Shown: positions 24,345 to 35,004 of the stretch, piece by piece | Layout of the letters: each line of letters opens with the position of its first letter | How positions within the stretch are numbered: position 1 is the first letter of the stretch | Assembly (NCBI RefSeq): GCF_000514815.1 | Contig: NZ_AZWQ01000021.1 | Span: 21,047-85,046, forward strand | DNA: 64,000 nt | Direction of reading: 5' to 3' | Source: Salinispora fenicalii | GTDB taxonomy: Bacteria; Actinomycetota; Actinomycetes; Mycobacteriales; Micromonosporaceae | Program-made: the position numbers and the translations under genes | Notes under the pieces: generated by a model | Databases searched by the model: none | Told to the model about the DNA's origin: nothing | What the model saw: the letters and a program-made list of their open reading frames with translations, nothing else

Positions 24345-25229
24345 GTGAGCGCAGACGGACTGATCGTGGTCGACAAGCCCGGCGGCATGACATCGCACGA
24401 TGTGGTGGCGCGGGTACGCCGGCTGGCCCGAACCCGGCGGGTCGGGCACGGTGGCACGCTCGACCCGATGGCGACCGGGGTCCTGATCGTCGGCGTGGGG
24501 CGAGCCACTCGGCTGCTGACCTATGTGATCGGGGCCGGCAAGAGCTACGCCGCCACGATTCGGCTGGGGCAGGCGACGGTCACCGACGACGCCGAGGGGG
24601 ATGTGATCTCCAGCGCCCCGGCTGGTCTGGTCACCGAGGAGGCGGTCCGGGCCGTGCTGGCGGCGCAGACCGGTGCCGTAGACCAGGTGCCTAGCGCGGT
24701 CAGCGCCATCAAGATCGACGGTCAGCGGGCGTACCGCCGGGTTCGGGAGGGGGCCAGTGTCGACCTGCCGCCCCGGCGGGTCACCATCTCCCAGCTCGAC
24801 GTGCGGGCGTTGCGGCGGGACCAGCCGGACGTGGTGGACGTGGACGTGGACGTCACCTGCTCCTCCGGCACGTACGTGCGGGCGATCGCTCGAGACGCGG
24901 GCCAGGCGCTCGGCGTCGGCGGGCACCTCACCGCGCTGCGGCGTACCGCCGTGGGCGGTTTCACCCTCGCCGAGGCCGCTACCCTCGATGACCTGGAGCA
25001 CCGGGCACCCGAGGTGGTCACGCTCTCCCTCGCGGCGGCGGCTGACCGGTTCTTCCCGCGCCGCGAGGCGACCGCCGAGGAGGAGCGGGTGCTCTCCCAC
25101 GGCGGTCCGTTGGACCCGGTGGGGATCGACGGCCCGTACGCCGTCTTCGGCCCAGCGGGTGGGTTGGTCGCTATCGTCAGCGAGCGGGCCGGTCGGGCCC
25201 GTGCGGAGATCGTGCTGGCCCCGGCCTGA
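24345..25229 (+). CDS. truB: tRNA pseudouridine(55) synthase TruB
   Basis: A 294-residue TruB that converts U55 in the T-loop of tRNAs to pseudouridine. Near the start are LIVVDKPGGMTSHDVVARVR and the catalytic Asp in GHGGTLDPMATGVL, then GKSYAATIRLG and CSSGTYVRAIARDAG. GTG 24345 gives the usual family length; the extra N-terminus of the longer frame is not conserved-looking. Its stop TGA shares a base with an in-frame ATG of ribF, but a better ribF start follows. Confidence 0.94.
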   Translation: MSADGLIVVDKPGGMTSHDVVARVRRLARTRRVGHGGTLDPMATGVLIVGVGRATRLLTYVIGAGKSYAATIRLGQATVTDDAEGDVISSAPAGLVTEEAVRAVLAAQTGAVDQVPSAVSAIKIDGQRAYRRVREGASVDLPPRRVTISQLDVRALRRDQPDVVDVDVDVTCSSGTYVRAIARDAGQALGVGGHLTALRRTAVGGFTLAEAATLDDLEHRAPEVVTLSLAAAADRFFPRREATAEEERVLSHGGPLDPVGIDGPYAVFGPAGGLVAIVSERAGRARAEIVLAPA

Positions 25230-25267
25230 TGGCACAGCGGTCGGGACAGCGGCAGGGGAGGAGCGTT

Positions 25268-26197
25268 ATGCAGCGGTGGCGGGGGTACGACGCGGCACCC
25301 GGCGGCTGGGGGCGGTCAGTCGTCACCATCGGCGTCTTCGACGGCGTGCACCGGGGGCACCAGGCGATCATTGGGCACGCGGTGGCCCGGGCCCGGGAAC
25401 TCGGCGTCAAGTCGGTGGTGGTCACCTTCGATCCGCACCCGGCCGAGGTGGTACGCCCGGGCTCGCACCCGGCGGTGCTCACCGAGCCGACCCGCAAGGC
25501 CGAGCTGATCGAGGCGCTCGGCGTGGACGTGCTCTGTGTGGTGCCGTTCACCCCGGACTTCTCCCGGCTGTCGGCGGAGGCGTTCGTGCACGACGTCCTG
25601 GTCGAGCACCTGCACGCCGCGCTGGTGGTGGTGGGGGAGAACTTCCGGTTCGGGCACCGAGCCGCGGGGGACGTGGCGTTGCTGGAACAGCTCGGTCGGA
25701 CCTTCGGCTACGCCGTCGAGGGGGCGCCCCTGGTGGCCGAGGCGGGGACAGTCTTCTCCTCGACCTACATCCGATCGTGCGTCGCCGCCGGAGACGTGGT
25801 GGCCGCTGCCAGCGCGTTGGGGCGATCGCACCGCCTGGAGGGCGTGGTGGTCCGCGGCGACCGACGCGGTCGTGAGCTGGGCTTCCCCACCGCCAACCTG
25901 CTCTGCCACCGGTACGCCGCGGTCCCGGCTGACGGCGTCTACGCCGCCCGCCTGGTGCGGCGGGGGCAGCGGGAGCCGCTGATGGCGGCGGTGTCGATCG
26001 GCACGAACCCGAGCTTCTCCGGCCGGGAGCGGCGGGTCGAGGCGTACGTGCTCGACTTCGACGCGGACCTGTACGGCGAGCGGCTGGCCCTGGACTTCGT
26101 GGCACACCTGCGCGGGCAGGTCCGCTACGACTCGATTGAACCGTTGGTGGCCCAGATGACCGTGGACGTCGAGCGTACCCGTCTAGCCCTGGGGTGA
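25268..26197 (+). CDS. ribF: Bifunctional riboflavin kinase / FAD synthetase RibF
   Basis: A 309-residue enzyme making FMN from riboflavin and FAD from FMN. The N-terminal nucleotidyltransferase domain has VVTIGVFDGVHRGHQAIIGH and SSTYIRSCVAAGDV; the C-terminal flavokinase domain has GRELGFPTANL and the VYAARLVRRGQ to AVSIGTNPSF region. ATG 25268 is preferred because GGGGAGGAG (25255-25263) ends 4 nt before it, giving 309 residues, the usual length. ATG 25229, overlapping the truB stop, is the alternative. Confidence 0.93.
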   Translation: MQRWRGYDAAPGGWGRSVVTIGVFDGVHRGHQAIIGHAVARARELGVKSVVVTFDPHPAEVVRPGSHPAVLTEPTRKAELIEALGVDVLCVVPFTPDFSRLSAEAFVHDVLVEHLHAALVVVGENFRFGHRAAGDVALLEQLGRTFGYAVEGAPLVAEAGTVFSSTYIRSCVAAGDVVAAASALGRSHRLEGVVVRGDRRGRELGFPTANLLCHRYAAVPADGVYAARLVRRGQREPLMAAVSIGTNPSFSGRERRVEAYVLDFDADLYGERLALDFVAHLRGQVRYDSIEPLVAQMTVDVERTRLALG

Positions 26198-26263
26198 TCA
26201 CGGAAAGTGATTGGGTTCGACACCCCGTCGGGCCCTTGCCCGGCCCGTCGCGACCGGGGCTGG

Positions 26264-26269
26264 TAGCCT
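26264..26269 (+). promoter_or_regulatory. -10 box TAGCCT for rpsO
   Basis: TAGCCT lies 151 nt before the rpsO ATG, the best promoter candidate in the gap. It implies a leader of about 145 nt, long enough for folded autoregulatory structure as known for rpsO in other bacteria. Confidence 0.4.
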
Positions 26270-26420
26270 GACGAAGACGTCGGCGCACCGACGTGGGTCC
26301 TGGCGTGCCTGCACGACGCCGCGGGTGCGAGGACCGTCCGCCGCCGGGCATCGCCCGGCCCTCCGGGTAAGCCCGCTCTGGCGGACACGACACCGATTCA
26401 CTCACCGAAACAGGGAGAAC

Positions 26421-26690
26421 ATGGCGCTCGACCAGCCAGCCAAGGCCAAGATCCGCGCGGAGTACGCGACCGTCGAAGGTGACACCGGTTCGCCGGAGGT
26501 GCAGGTCGCCGTCCTCACCAAGCGGATCGCGGGCCTGACCGAGCACCTGAAGGTGCACAAGCATGACCACCACAGCCGCCGTGGGCTGCTGCTGCTGGTC
26601 GGCCGCCGCCGTCGGCTGCTCAACTACGTGCAGAAGAAGGACATCAACCGCTACCGGTCGCTCATCGAGCGGCTCGGTCTGCGCCGGTGA
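26421..26690 (+). CDS. rpsO: 30S ribosomal protein S15
   Basis: An 89-residue S15, which binds the central domain of 16S rRNA early in 30S assembly. The family core [20 protein letters not shown], then [20 protein letters not shown], is intact. ATG 26421 has GGGAG at 26413-26417. The rpsO-pnp order is the common bacterial arrangement, with a hairpin in between. Confidence 0.96.
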   Translation: MALDQPAKAKIRAEYATVEGDTGSPEVQVAVLTKRIAGLTEHLKVHKHDHHSRRGLLLLVGRRRRLLNYVQKKDINRYRSLIERLGLRR

Positions 26691-26695
26691 CGTGA

Positions 26696-26725
26696 CGGGG
26701 GAGTGGCCGCTCGGCCGCTCCCCCG
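26696..26725 (+). terminator. rpsO-pnp intergenic hairpin
   Basis: A 14-bp stem (26696-26709 with 26712-26725, one T.G wobble pair) with a tiny loop, 5 bp after the rpsO stop. It may be a partial terminator or an RNA processing site, as in the rpsO-pnp gap of other bacteria. Confidence 0.7.
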
Positions 26726-26924
26726 CTCCAGTTCGCCGCCAGAAACTCCGACAACCAGGGCCGCACGACCCCCCGACCACCGGGAGCCGGTCAGCGCACC
26801 GGTCTCCGGTAGTGGCCTCCGGGCATCCGGCACCTCGCCGATCCGCCCGGGCGCTTCGATCGAAGACCGGCCGTCTGAACAGCTGCGCGTTGCGGTCCGT
26901 AGACGCGAAGGAGCGCAACCACAG

Positions 26925-29288
26925 ATGACCGAGAGCAACCTCGGTACCCAGTCCCGTACCGCCACGATCGACAACGGGGCCTTCGGCACCCGTGTGATCA
27001 CCTTCTCCACCGGCCGGCTGGCCCGCCAGGCCGCCGGCTCCGTCGTCGCCCAGCTCGGCGAGACGGTTGTCCTCTCCGCCACCACCGTTGGCCGGCAGCC
27101 GAAGGAGCACTTCGACTTCTTCCCGCTGACCGTTGACGTCGAGGAGCGGATGTACGCGGCGGGCCGGATCCCCGGCTCGTTCTTCCGCCGGGAGGGTCGC
27201 CCCAGCGAGGACGCGATCCTCACCTGCCGGCTGATCGACCGGCCGCTGCGTCCCTCGTTCGTCAAGGGCCTGCGGAACGAGGTCCAGGTCGTCGAGACCG
27301 TCCTGGCGCTCGACCCCAGCCACCCGTACGACGTGGTGGCCATCAACGCCGCCTCGATGTCGACGAAGCTCTCCGGCCTGCCGTTCTCCGGCCCGATCGG
27401 GGCGACCCGGATGGCCCACATCGACGGCTCGTGGGTTGCCTTCCCGACCCACGAGGAGCTGGGGCGCGCCACCTTCGACATGGTGGTCGCCGGTCGGGCC
27501 CTGCCCGACGGTGATGTCGCGATCATGATGGTCGAGGCGGAGGCCACCGAGCACACCGCGAAGCTGGTCGCCGACGGTGCCTCCGCGCCGACCGAGGAGG
27601 TCGTGGCGAGTGGGCTGGAGGCGGCCAAGCCGGCCATCCGGGAGCTGTGCCGCGCGCAGAGCGAGCTGGCCGAGATTGCGGCCAAGCCGGTCGCCGAGTT
27701 CCCGGTCTTCCTCGACTACTCCGATGACGCGTACGACGCGGTCGCGGAGCTGGCCCGGGAGGACGTGGCCGAGGCCCTGAAGATCGCCGGTAAGGCCGAC
27801 CGCGAGGAGGCCCTGGACCGGATCAAGGCCCGGGTGCTCGAGGAGCTTGGCCCGCGCTTCGAGGGCCGGGAGAAGGAGCTCTCCGCCGCGCTGCGGTCGC
27901 TGACCAAGTCCGAAGTCCGCAACCGGGTGCTGCGCGAGCAGGTCCGCATCGACGGCCGCGGCCCGCGGGACATCCGTCCGCTGACCGCCGAGGTCGGAGT
28001 TCTGCCGCGGGTGCACGGATCGGCGATCTTCGAGCGGGGCGAGACCCAGATCATGGGCGTCACCACGCTGAACATGCTCCGGATGGAGCAGTCCCTGGAC
28101 ACGCTCTCTCCGGAGAAGTCCAAGCGTTACATGCACAACTACAACTTCCCGCCGTACTCGACCGGGGAGACCGGCCGGGTCGGTTCGCCGAAGCGGCGGG
28201 AGATCGGCCACGGTGCCCTCGCCGAGCGGGCCCTGATCCCGGTGCTGCCCTCGCGCGAGGAATTCCCGTACGCGATCCGGCAGGTCTCTGAGGCGCTCGG
28301 CTCCAACGGCTCGACCTCGATGGGCTCGGTCTGCGCCTCGACGCTCGGCCTGCTCTCCGCCGGGGTGCCGCTGAAGGCGCCGGTCGCCGGCATCGCCATG
28401 GGCCTGATCTCCGACGAGGTCGAGGGCAAGACCCGGTACGTGACGCTGACCGACATCCTCGGTGCCGAGGACGCCTTCGGCGACATGGACTTCAAGGTCG
28501 CCGGTACCCGGGACTTCGTCACCGCGCTTCAGCTCGACACCAAGCTCGACGGGATTCCGTCGGATGTGCTCGCCGCGGCGCTCCAGCAGGCCTACGAGGC
28601 CCGGCAGACGATCCTGGAGGTGATGCAGGCGGCGATCGAGGCACCGGCCACGATGAGTGACTACGCGCCTCGAGTCACCACCGTCAAGATCCCGGTGGAC
28701 AAGATCGGCATGGTGATCGGCCCGAAGGGGCAGACGATCAACGCGATCCAGGACGAGACGGGCGCCGAGATCTCGATCGAGGACGACGGCACCATCTACG
28801 TCGGCGCGACCAACGGTCCCGCTGCGCAGGCCGCGGTCGAGCGGATCAACGGGATCGCGAACCCGACCCTGCCGAAGGTGGGCGACCGCTTCCTCGGCAC
28901 GGTGGTCAAGACCGCCGCCTTCGGCGCGTTCATCTCGCTGCTCCCCGGCCGCGACGGTCTGCTGCACATCTCCAAGGTGGGCGACGGCAAGCGCGTCGAG
29001 AAGGTCGAGGACTTCCTCAACGTCGGTGACAAGGTCGAGGTGGAGATCGCCGACATCGACCAGCGGGGCAAGATCTACCTGGACAAGGTGCGTCCGGAGG
29101 GTGCCGAGGCTCCGGCGGAGGGCGCTGGCGAGCGGCCCGCTGGTCGGGACCGGGGCGACCGGGGACCGCGCGACCGCGGTGACCGCGAGCGTGGCGGCCG
29201 GGGTCCGGACCGCGGCGACAGCGGCGACCGTGGCGACGGCGGTGAGGGCGGCGAGTCGCGTCCGCGCCGTCGTACCCGGCGTAGCTGA
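26925..29288 (+). CDS. pnp: Polyribonucleotide nucleotidyltransferase (PNPase)
   Basis: A 787-residue phosphorolytic 3'-5' exoribonuclease. In order: RNase PH domain 1 (about 15-145), an all-helical domain (about 245-315), RNase PH domain 2 (about 330-560), a KH domain with [12 protein letters not shown] near 597, an S1 domain (about 655-725) and an Arg/Gly/Asp-rich tail (about 730-787) with RDRGD repeats. Such charged tails occur in actinobacterial PNPase and may bind RNA. ATG 26925 has AAGGAG at 26908-26913, spacing 11 nt; the open frame starts much earlier (26703) but runs over the rpsO-pnp hairpin. Confidence 0.95.
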   Translation: MTESNLGTQSRTATIDNGAFGTRVITFSTGRLARQAAGSVVAQLGETVVLSATTVGRQPKEHFDFFPLTVDVEERMYAAGRIPGSFFRREGRPSEDAILTCRLIDRPLRPSFVKGLRNEVQVVETVLALDPSHPYDVVAINAASMSTKLSGLPFSGPIGATRMAHIDGSWVAFPTHEELGRATFDMVVAGRALPDGDVAIMMVEAEATEHTAKLVADGASAPTEEVVASGLEAAKPAIRELCRAQSELAEIAAKPVAEFPVFLDYSDDAYDAVAELAREDVAEALKIAGKADREEALDRIKARVLEELGPRFEGREKELSAALRSLTKSEVRNRVLREQVRIDGRGPRDIRPLTAEVGVLPRVHGSAIFERGETQIMGVTTLNMLRMEQSLDTLSPEKSKRYMHNYNFPPYSTGETGRVGSPKRREIGHGALAERALIPVLPSREEFPYAIRQVSEALGSNGSTSMGSVCASTLGLLSAGVPLKAPVAGIAMGLISDEVEGKTRYVTLTDILGAEDAFGDMDFKVAGTRDFVTALQLDTKLDGIPSDVLAAALQQAYEARQTILEVMQAAIEAPATMSDYAPRVTTVKIPVDKIGMVIGPKGQTINAIQDETGAEISIEDDGTIYVGATNGPAAQAAVERINGIANPTLPKVGDRFLGTVVKTAAFGAFISLLPGRDGLLHISKVGDGKRVEKVEDFLNVGDKVEVEIADIDQRGKIYLDKVRPEGAEAPAEGAGERPAGRDRGDRGPRDRGDRERGGRGPDRGDSGDRGDGGEGGESRPRRRTRRS

Positions 29289-29336
29289 CCGTCGGACCAG
29301 CGCACCATCCACCCCTCGTTGAACCGGGAGCCCTTC

Positions 29337-30749
29337 GTGAGCCGGACTGTCTCCGTGCCGTCCATACCGGAACGACGGGGGGTGGCCGCGTTTCGGGGCG
29401 CTCCCGGCGGCGCTGCCAGCCGCGCCGTAACTCGTACGCTCAGTGACGACCCGCTGGGCGGCACGGTCCGCCGGACCGTGCTCCCCAGCGGGCTGCGGGT
29501 ACTCACCGAGGCCATCCCGGCGATGCGTAGCGTCTCGTTCGGCATCTGGGTTTCGGTTGGCTCCCGGGACGAGACGGGCCCCCAGTCCGGGGCCGCCCAC
29601 TTCCTTGAGCACCTGCTGTTCAAGGGGACGCACCGGCGGACAGCGCTGGAGATCTCGTCGGAGATCGAGGCGGTCGGCGGCGAGACCAACGCCTTCACCA
29701 CGAAGGAATACACCTGCTACTACGCGCGGGTGCTCGACGACGATCTACCCCTCGCCATCGACGTGATGTGCGACCTGGTCGCCGACTCGGTGCTGACCCC
29801 GGAAGACGTGGAGGTCGAGCGGGGCGTGATCCTCGAGGAGATCGCCATGCACGACGACGAGCCCGGCGACGAGGTGCACGATCTCTTCGCCCGGGCCGTC
29901 TACGGCGAGCACCCGCTCGGCCGGCTGATCTCGGGGACGGAGCAGACGGTCACCCCGATGACCCGGCGGCAGATTCAGGGCTTCTACCGACGGCACTACA
30001 CCCCGCCGCGGATCGTCATCGCCGCCGCGGGCAACCTGGACCACTCCAGTGTGGTCAAGCTGGTCCGGCAAGCGCTGCGGGGCACACCACTGGACACCGA
30101 CCCGGCGGCGCCCGCGCCGTACCGGAGCGCCACCCCGGCGGCACGCACCCAGCCCGCGACCACCCTGGTCGGGCCGAAGGAGACCGAGCAGGCGCACGTC
30201 GTGCTCGGCTGCACCGGCATTGATCGGCGGGACGAACGCCGGTTCGCCCTTGGGGTGCTGAACAACATCCTCGGCGGCGGCATGTCCAGCCGGCTCTTCC
30301 AGGAGATCCGCGAGCAGCGGGGGCTCGCCTACTCGGTCTACTCCTACGCCAGCCAGCACGCCGACAGCGGCCTGTTCTCCGTCTACGCCGGCTGTGCGCC
30401 GGGTCGAGTCAACGAGGTGTTGGAGTTGATCCGCGCGGAGTTGGCCCGGATGGCCGCCGACGGACTCACGGAAGCCGAGTTGGCCCGGGGCAAGGGCATG
30501 AGTAAGGGCGCGTTCGTGCTGGGCTTGGAGGACAGCGGTTCCCGGATGAGCCGGCTGGCCAAGGGGGAGTTGCTGTACGGCGAACTGTTGCCGGTCGACA
30601 CCTTGCTGGCCGAGGTGGACGCGGTCACCGTTGCCGATGTCAACACGCTCGCCGCGGAGTTGCTGACGCGCCCGATGTCGCTGGCGGTGGTGGGTCCGTT
30701 CGGCGAGTCCGACTTCACCGCCGAAGCGACCCCGACCACCCCCGCCTGA
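29337..30749 (+). CDS. M16-family zinc metalloprotease (PepR-like)
   Basis: A 470-residue peptidase of the M16 (pitrilysin/processing peptidase) family. The inverted zinc motif HFLEH is near residues 87-91, with the downstream Glu in ERGVILEEIAMHDDEP. The second half (from GPKETEQAHVVLGC) is the inactive M16 partner domain containing RLFQEIREQRGLAYSVYS. It follows pnp, as in mycobacteria. GTG 29337 has GGGAG 7 nt before it. Substrate unknown. Confidence 0.9.
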   Translation: MSRTVSVPSIPERRGVAAFRGAPGGAASRAVTRTLSDDPLGGTVRRTVLPSGLRVLTEAIPAMRSVSFGIWVSVGSRDETGPQSGAAHFLEHLLFKGTHRRTALEISSEIEAVGGETNAFTTKEYTCYYARVLDDDLPLAIDVMCDLVADSVLTPEDVEVERGVILEEIAMHDDEPGDEVHDLFARAVYGEHPLGRLISGTEQTVTPMTRRQIQGFYRRHYTPPRIVIAAAGNLDHSSVVKLVRQALRGTPLDTDPAAPAPYRSATPAARTQPATTLVGPKETEQAHVVLGCTGIDRRDERRFALGVLNNILGGGMSSRLFQEIREQRGLAYSVYSYASQHADSGLFSVYAGCAPGRVNEVLELIRAELARMAADGLTEAELARGKGMSKGAFVLGLEDSGSRMSRLAKGELLYGELLPVDTLLAEVDAVTVADVNTLAAELLTRPMSLAVVGPFGESDFTAEATPTTPA

Positions 30750-31814
<1,065 letters not shown>

Positions 31815-31845
31815 GCGTTCGCCCCGCACCGGGGTCGTCCGGGAG

Positions 31846-31870
31846 CCGGGCTCCGCATTCGGGAGCCCGG
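31846..31870. terminator. Terminator between dapB and the GNAT gene
   Basis: CCGGGCTCC (31846-31854) pairs with GGAGCCCGG (31862-31870), a perfect 9-bp stem with a 7-nt loop between convergent genes. Confidence 0.65.
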
Positions 31871-31908
31871 ACCCCGTGTTCCGGACCCCGTGTCCGGGAG
31901 CCGGGTCG

Positions 31909-32490
31909 TCAGGGAGTCGAAGTCGGCTCCGCGGGGACCGCAACGTGTAGTCGTACCTGGGCGACCAGCATGTCGTCCACGTCGAGCGCGCGGGTTGCCC
32001 CGTCCGGCTCCCACCCGGCGCCGGTCAGAAACCCCCGGGTCGCCGCATCGCCGTCGAACGCCCACGCCACCGCGCGGGTGAACCCGTCGTCGCGCCAGTG
32101 GTCCACCGCCGCGGCGAGCAAGCGGCTGCCGTGCCCCCGCCGACCCCAGCGCGGCTCCACCAGCAGGTCGGTGACCGCGACGACGTCCGGGCCAAGCGCC
32201 TCGGCGGGTTCGCCCGGCGCCTGGGCTTCGGCGTCGGCCGGACCGGAGGCGGCGAAGCCCACCAGATACGATTGCTCGGCCTGTTCGACGGCGACCAGCA
32301 CCCGGTGGGCAGCCGAGGGCGGCTCTTGCACCGCTGCGGTCCACCGCTGGGCCAGCCACGCCTCGTCGAGGTTCGCGAGCACCTGCCGGGGCAGGATGCG
32401 GCGGTACGCGACCCGCCAGGTCGCGAGCTGGATGCGTGCGATGTCGCCGGCGTCCTGTGGACGTGCTGGGCGGACGTAGCCGAGAGCCAT
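31909..32490 (-). CDS. GNAT-family N-acetyltransferase
   Basis: A 193-residue acetyl-CoA-dependent N-acetyltransferase. The acetyl-CoA loop is RWGRRGHGSRLL (near 117-128), preceded by strand VTDLLVEP; AFDGDAATRGFLTGAGWEPDG is the usual C-terminal part. Substrate cannot be told. TAGGCT on the complement (32499-32504) lies 8 nt upstream of the ATG, supporting a leaderless start. Divergent from the GT87 gene. Confidence 0.85.
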   Translation of the reverse strand: MALGYVRPARPQDAGDIARIQLATWRVAYRRILPRQVLANLDEAWLAQRWTAAVQEPPSAAHRVLVAVEQAEQSYLVGFAASGPADAEAQAPGEPAEALGPDVVAVTDLLVEPRWGRRGHGSRLLAAAVDHWRDDGFTRAVAWAFDGDAATRGFLTGAGWEPDGATRALDVDDMLVAQVRLHVAVPAEPTSTP

Positions 32491-32525
32491 GGCACGAAAG
32501 CCTACGCAGGGTGGAGGAGGCGACG

Positions 32526-33764
32526 ATGGCGCAGGGTGCCAGGCGAACGGTCCGACAGGTGATCGGTGTGGTCGGGCTCGCCGTCGGGGTGGCCCTGTTC
32601 CTGTCCGTGGCGGCGATGCGGCACGGCTTTTTTGACCTCGGGGTCTACTACGGCGCGATCCGCTACTGGGTGCACGACGGTGGCGAGATCTACGACTTCT
32701 TGCGCCCGTTCACCCAGTACGGCTTCACCTACCCGCCGTTCGCCGCCCTGGTCATGCTGCCGATGGCGTACGTCTCTTGGAACGTGGCGATCGTGCTGAG
32801 CGTCTCCGCGAGCGTGGTGGTCACCCTGGTGCTGTTCTGGTGGCTGCTTGACCCGATCTCGCGCCGCGCCGGCTGGACCCGCTGGTTCGCCATCGCGGTA
32901 GCGTTCTGCCTCGTCGCGGCGTATGAGCCGATGCGGGAGACGGTGAACTTCGGCCAGGTCAACATGTTGTTGCTGTTCCTGGTGGCGGTGGACCTGCTGC
33001 GACTACTGCCCTCGGGTAGCCGGTGGGCCGGCACCACCATCGGACTGGCCACCGCGATCAAGCTGACCCCGGGGATCTTCATCGTCTACCTGCTGGTGAC
33101 CGGGCGCTGGCGGGCAGCGGTAACCGCGATGGGCACCGCCGCCGGCGCAACCCTGCTCGCCGCTGCCCTCTTCCCGGATGCCTCCCGGGAGTTCTGGACC
33201 GAGGCGCTGTGGAACACCGGCCGCGTGGGCGAGCTCTCCTTCGTCTCCAACCAGTCCCTCCGTGGGGTGGTGGCCCGGCTGAATCCGGAGGATCCGAGCA
33301 CCGTCGCCTGGTTGGTGCTGGTGGTGGCCGTACTGGTGCTCTGGGCGTGGCGGGCCCGGTCCGCGGTGGCGGCCGGTGACGAGGCGACCGGGCTGGCGCT
33401 GACCGGTGTGCTGATGTGTCTGGTCAGCCCGGTCACCTGGGTGCACCATCTGGTCTGGCTGCTGCCGGCGCTCCTCCTGCTGTTGGATAGCGCGATGACC
33501 GCGCCCGCCGGCAGCCGTCGGCGTCGCTGGCTACTGGTGGCCGTGAGCGTCGCGTACGTGTTCCTGATCAGCCGGATCGTGTGGGCCTGGGAGCGGGACT
33601 TCTCCGGGATTGACGGCTTCCTCGGCAGCAACACGTACGTCTGGATCAGTCTGGCCCTGCTGGCGTTTCTGCCGATCCGGACCGCGGCGGACCGGGCTGC
33701 GGCCGGGACGGCCGGGCGGGAGGAGCGGGATCAATCCCGTACCGGTGTCGTACCGGTGACCTAG
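32526..33764 (+). CDS. GT87-family (DUF2029) membrane glycosyltransferase
   Basis: A 412-residue polytopic membrane protein of glycosyltransferase family 87, which in mycobacteria uses polyprenyl-phosphate mannose to build envelope mannosides (PimE and relatives). The first loop after helix 1 has FFDLGVYYGAIRYW, with the family's conserved Asp, and FTYPPFAALVMLP and NFGQVNMLLLFLVAVDLL follow. About ten membrane segments. ATG 32526 has GGAGGAGG (32513-32520) 5 nt upstream. The sugar acceptor is unknown. Confidence 0.82.
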   Translation: MAQGARRTVRQVIGVVGLAVGVALFLSVAAMRHGFFDLGVYYGAIRYWVHDGGEIYDFLRPFTQYGFTYPPFAALVMLPMAYVSWNVAIVLSVSASVVVTLVLFWWLLDPISRRAGWTRWFAIAVAFCLVAAYEPMRETVNFGQVNMLLLFLVAVDLLRLLPSGSRWAGTTIGLATAIKLTPGIFIVYLLVTGRWRAAVTAMGTAAGATLLAAALFPDASREFWTEALWNTGRVGELSFVSNQSLRGVVARLNPEDPSTVAWLVLVVAVLVLWAWRARSAVAAGDEATGLALTGVLMCLVSPVTWVHHLVWLLPALLLLLDSAMTAPAGSRRRRWLLVAVSVAYVFLISRIVWAWERDFSGIDGFLGSNTYVWISLALLAFLPIRTAADRAAAGTAGREERDQSRTGVVPVT

Positions 33765-33767
33765 TGT
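33762..33767 (+). promoter_or_regulatory. -10 box TAGTGT for the AlkX-type gene
   Basis: TAGTGT overlaps the stop codon of the upstream gene and ends 7 nt before ATG 33775, so the glycosylase gene may have its own leaderless promoter. Confidence 0.45.
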
Positions 33768-33774
33768 CCCCGTG

Positions 33775-35004
33775 ATGACCGCGCCGGAATCGCTCTCGCT
33801 CGCCCAAGCCCGACGGATCACCCTGGCAGCCCAGGGCTTCACCGACCCGTCGCCGACCGGTGTTCCCACGCGCCGGCACCTGCGTCGCGTGCTGGACCGG
33901 GTTGGCCTGATTCAGCTGGACTCGGTCAACGTGCTCCAGCGGGCGCACTATATGCCGCTCTACAGCCGCCTCGGCCCCTACCCGACGGCGCTGCTCGACA
34001 CCGCTGCGTACCGCCGACCCCGGGAGCTCTTCGAGTATTGGGGGCACGAGGCGTCGCTGGTGCCGGTCGCGTTGCAGCCGGCGCTGCGCTGGCGGATGGC
34101 GCGCGCCCGTAGCCAGGCTTGGGGTGGCATGCGCCGGATCGCCGAGGAGCAGCCCGATCTGGTGGCGTGGGTCCGGGACGAGGTAGCGGCCCGTGGACCG
34201 ATCACCGCCGCGGAGATTGAGCACGACGCTGACCGGGTGACCGGCAACTGGGGCTGGAACTGGTCCGCGGCGAAGCAGGCGCTGGAGTACTTGTTCTGGT
34301 CCGGCGAGGTGACGGCCGCCGAGCGTACGACGTCCTTCGCCCGCCGTTATGCCCTGCCGGAGCAGGTGCTGCCGGCGGCTGTGCTCGCGACGCCCACCCC
34401 GAGCGACGCCGAGGCGTACCGGACGCTGGTGGCTGTGGCCGCCCGCTCCCTCGGCGTGGCAGCGGAGCCGGAGCTGCGGGACTACTTCCGGTTGCCACTG
34501 GTGCAGGCTCGGGCGGCGATCGCCGAGCTGGCGGAGGCGGGTGAGCTGATCCCGGTGACCGTGTCGGGCTGGCGGCAGCCGGTCTGGCTGCACGCCGAGG
34601 CCCGGTTGCCCCGTTGGGTGCGGGGCAACCGGCTGGTCAGCCCCTTCGACCCGCTGGTCTGGGAACGGGGCCGCACGCAGCGGTTGTTCGACTTCAGCTA
34701 CCGCATCGAGATCTACGTCCCGGCGCCGAAGCGGGTGCACGGCTACTACGTGTTGCCGTTTCTTCAGGGGGAGCGGTTCACCGCCCGGGTCGACCTGAAG
34801 GCCGACCGGAAGAGCGGTGTGCTTCTCGTGCCGGCAGCCTGGCAGGAGCCCGGCGTCGATGCGGGTGAGACGGCGCTCGCGCTCGCCGCCGAGTTGTACC
34901 GGCTGGCCGGCTGGCTGGGCCTGGACGCCGTGGCGCCACCGATGGCAGGTGACCTGGCGGTACCGCTGGCCGCCGCCCTCAGAAGCGTGGCGGGTGTACC
35001 GTGA
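33775..35004 (+). CDS. Winged-helix DNA glycosylase, YcaQ/AlkX type
   Basis: A 409-residue protein of the HTH_42 (DUF1006) family. E. coli YcaQ (AlkX) and Streptomyces AlkZ of this family excise alkylated bases and unhook interstrand crosslinks. The catalytic segment LIQLDSVNVLQRAHYMPLYS has a Q-x-D motif at residues 47-49; YcaQ-like members carry QxD and AlkZ-like members QxQ, so this is the YcaQ branch. The segment ELFEYWGHEASLVP and the C-terminal YRIEIYVP then RVHGYYVLPFL are typical. The stop overlaps the next start. The cognate lesion is not known here. Confidence 0.83.
   Translation: MTAPESLSLAQARRITLAAQGFTDPSPTGVPTRRHLRRVLDRVGLIQLDSVNVLQRAHYMPLYSRLGPYPTALLDTAAYRRPRELFEYWGHEASLVPVALQPALRWRMARARSQAWGGMRRIAEEQPDLVAWVRDEVAARGPITAAEIEHDADRVTGNWGWNWSAAKQALEYLFWSGEVTAAERTTSFARRYALPEQVLPAAVLATPTPSDAEAYRTLVAVAARSLGVAAEPELRDYFRLPLVQARAAIAELAEAGELIPVTVSGWRQPVWLHAEARLPRWVRGNRLVSPFDPLVWERGRTQRLFDFSYRIEIYVPAPKRVHGYYVLPFLQGERFTARVDLKADRKSGVLLVPAAWQEPGVDAGETALALAAELYRLAGWLGLDAVAPPMAGDLAVPLAAALRSVAGVP

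Noticed and set aside
25548..29633. A 1361-codon open frame on the minus strand across ribF, rpsO and pnp
   Set aside because: It is antisense to three recognised genes with intact motifs; long antisense frames are expected at this GC content.
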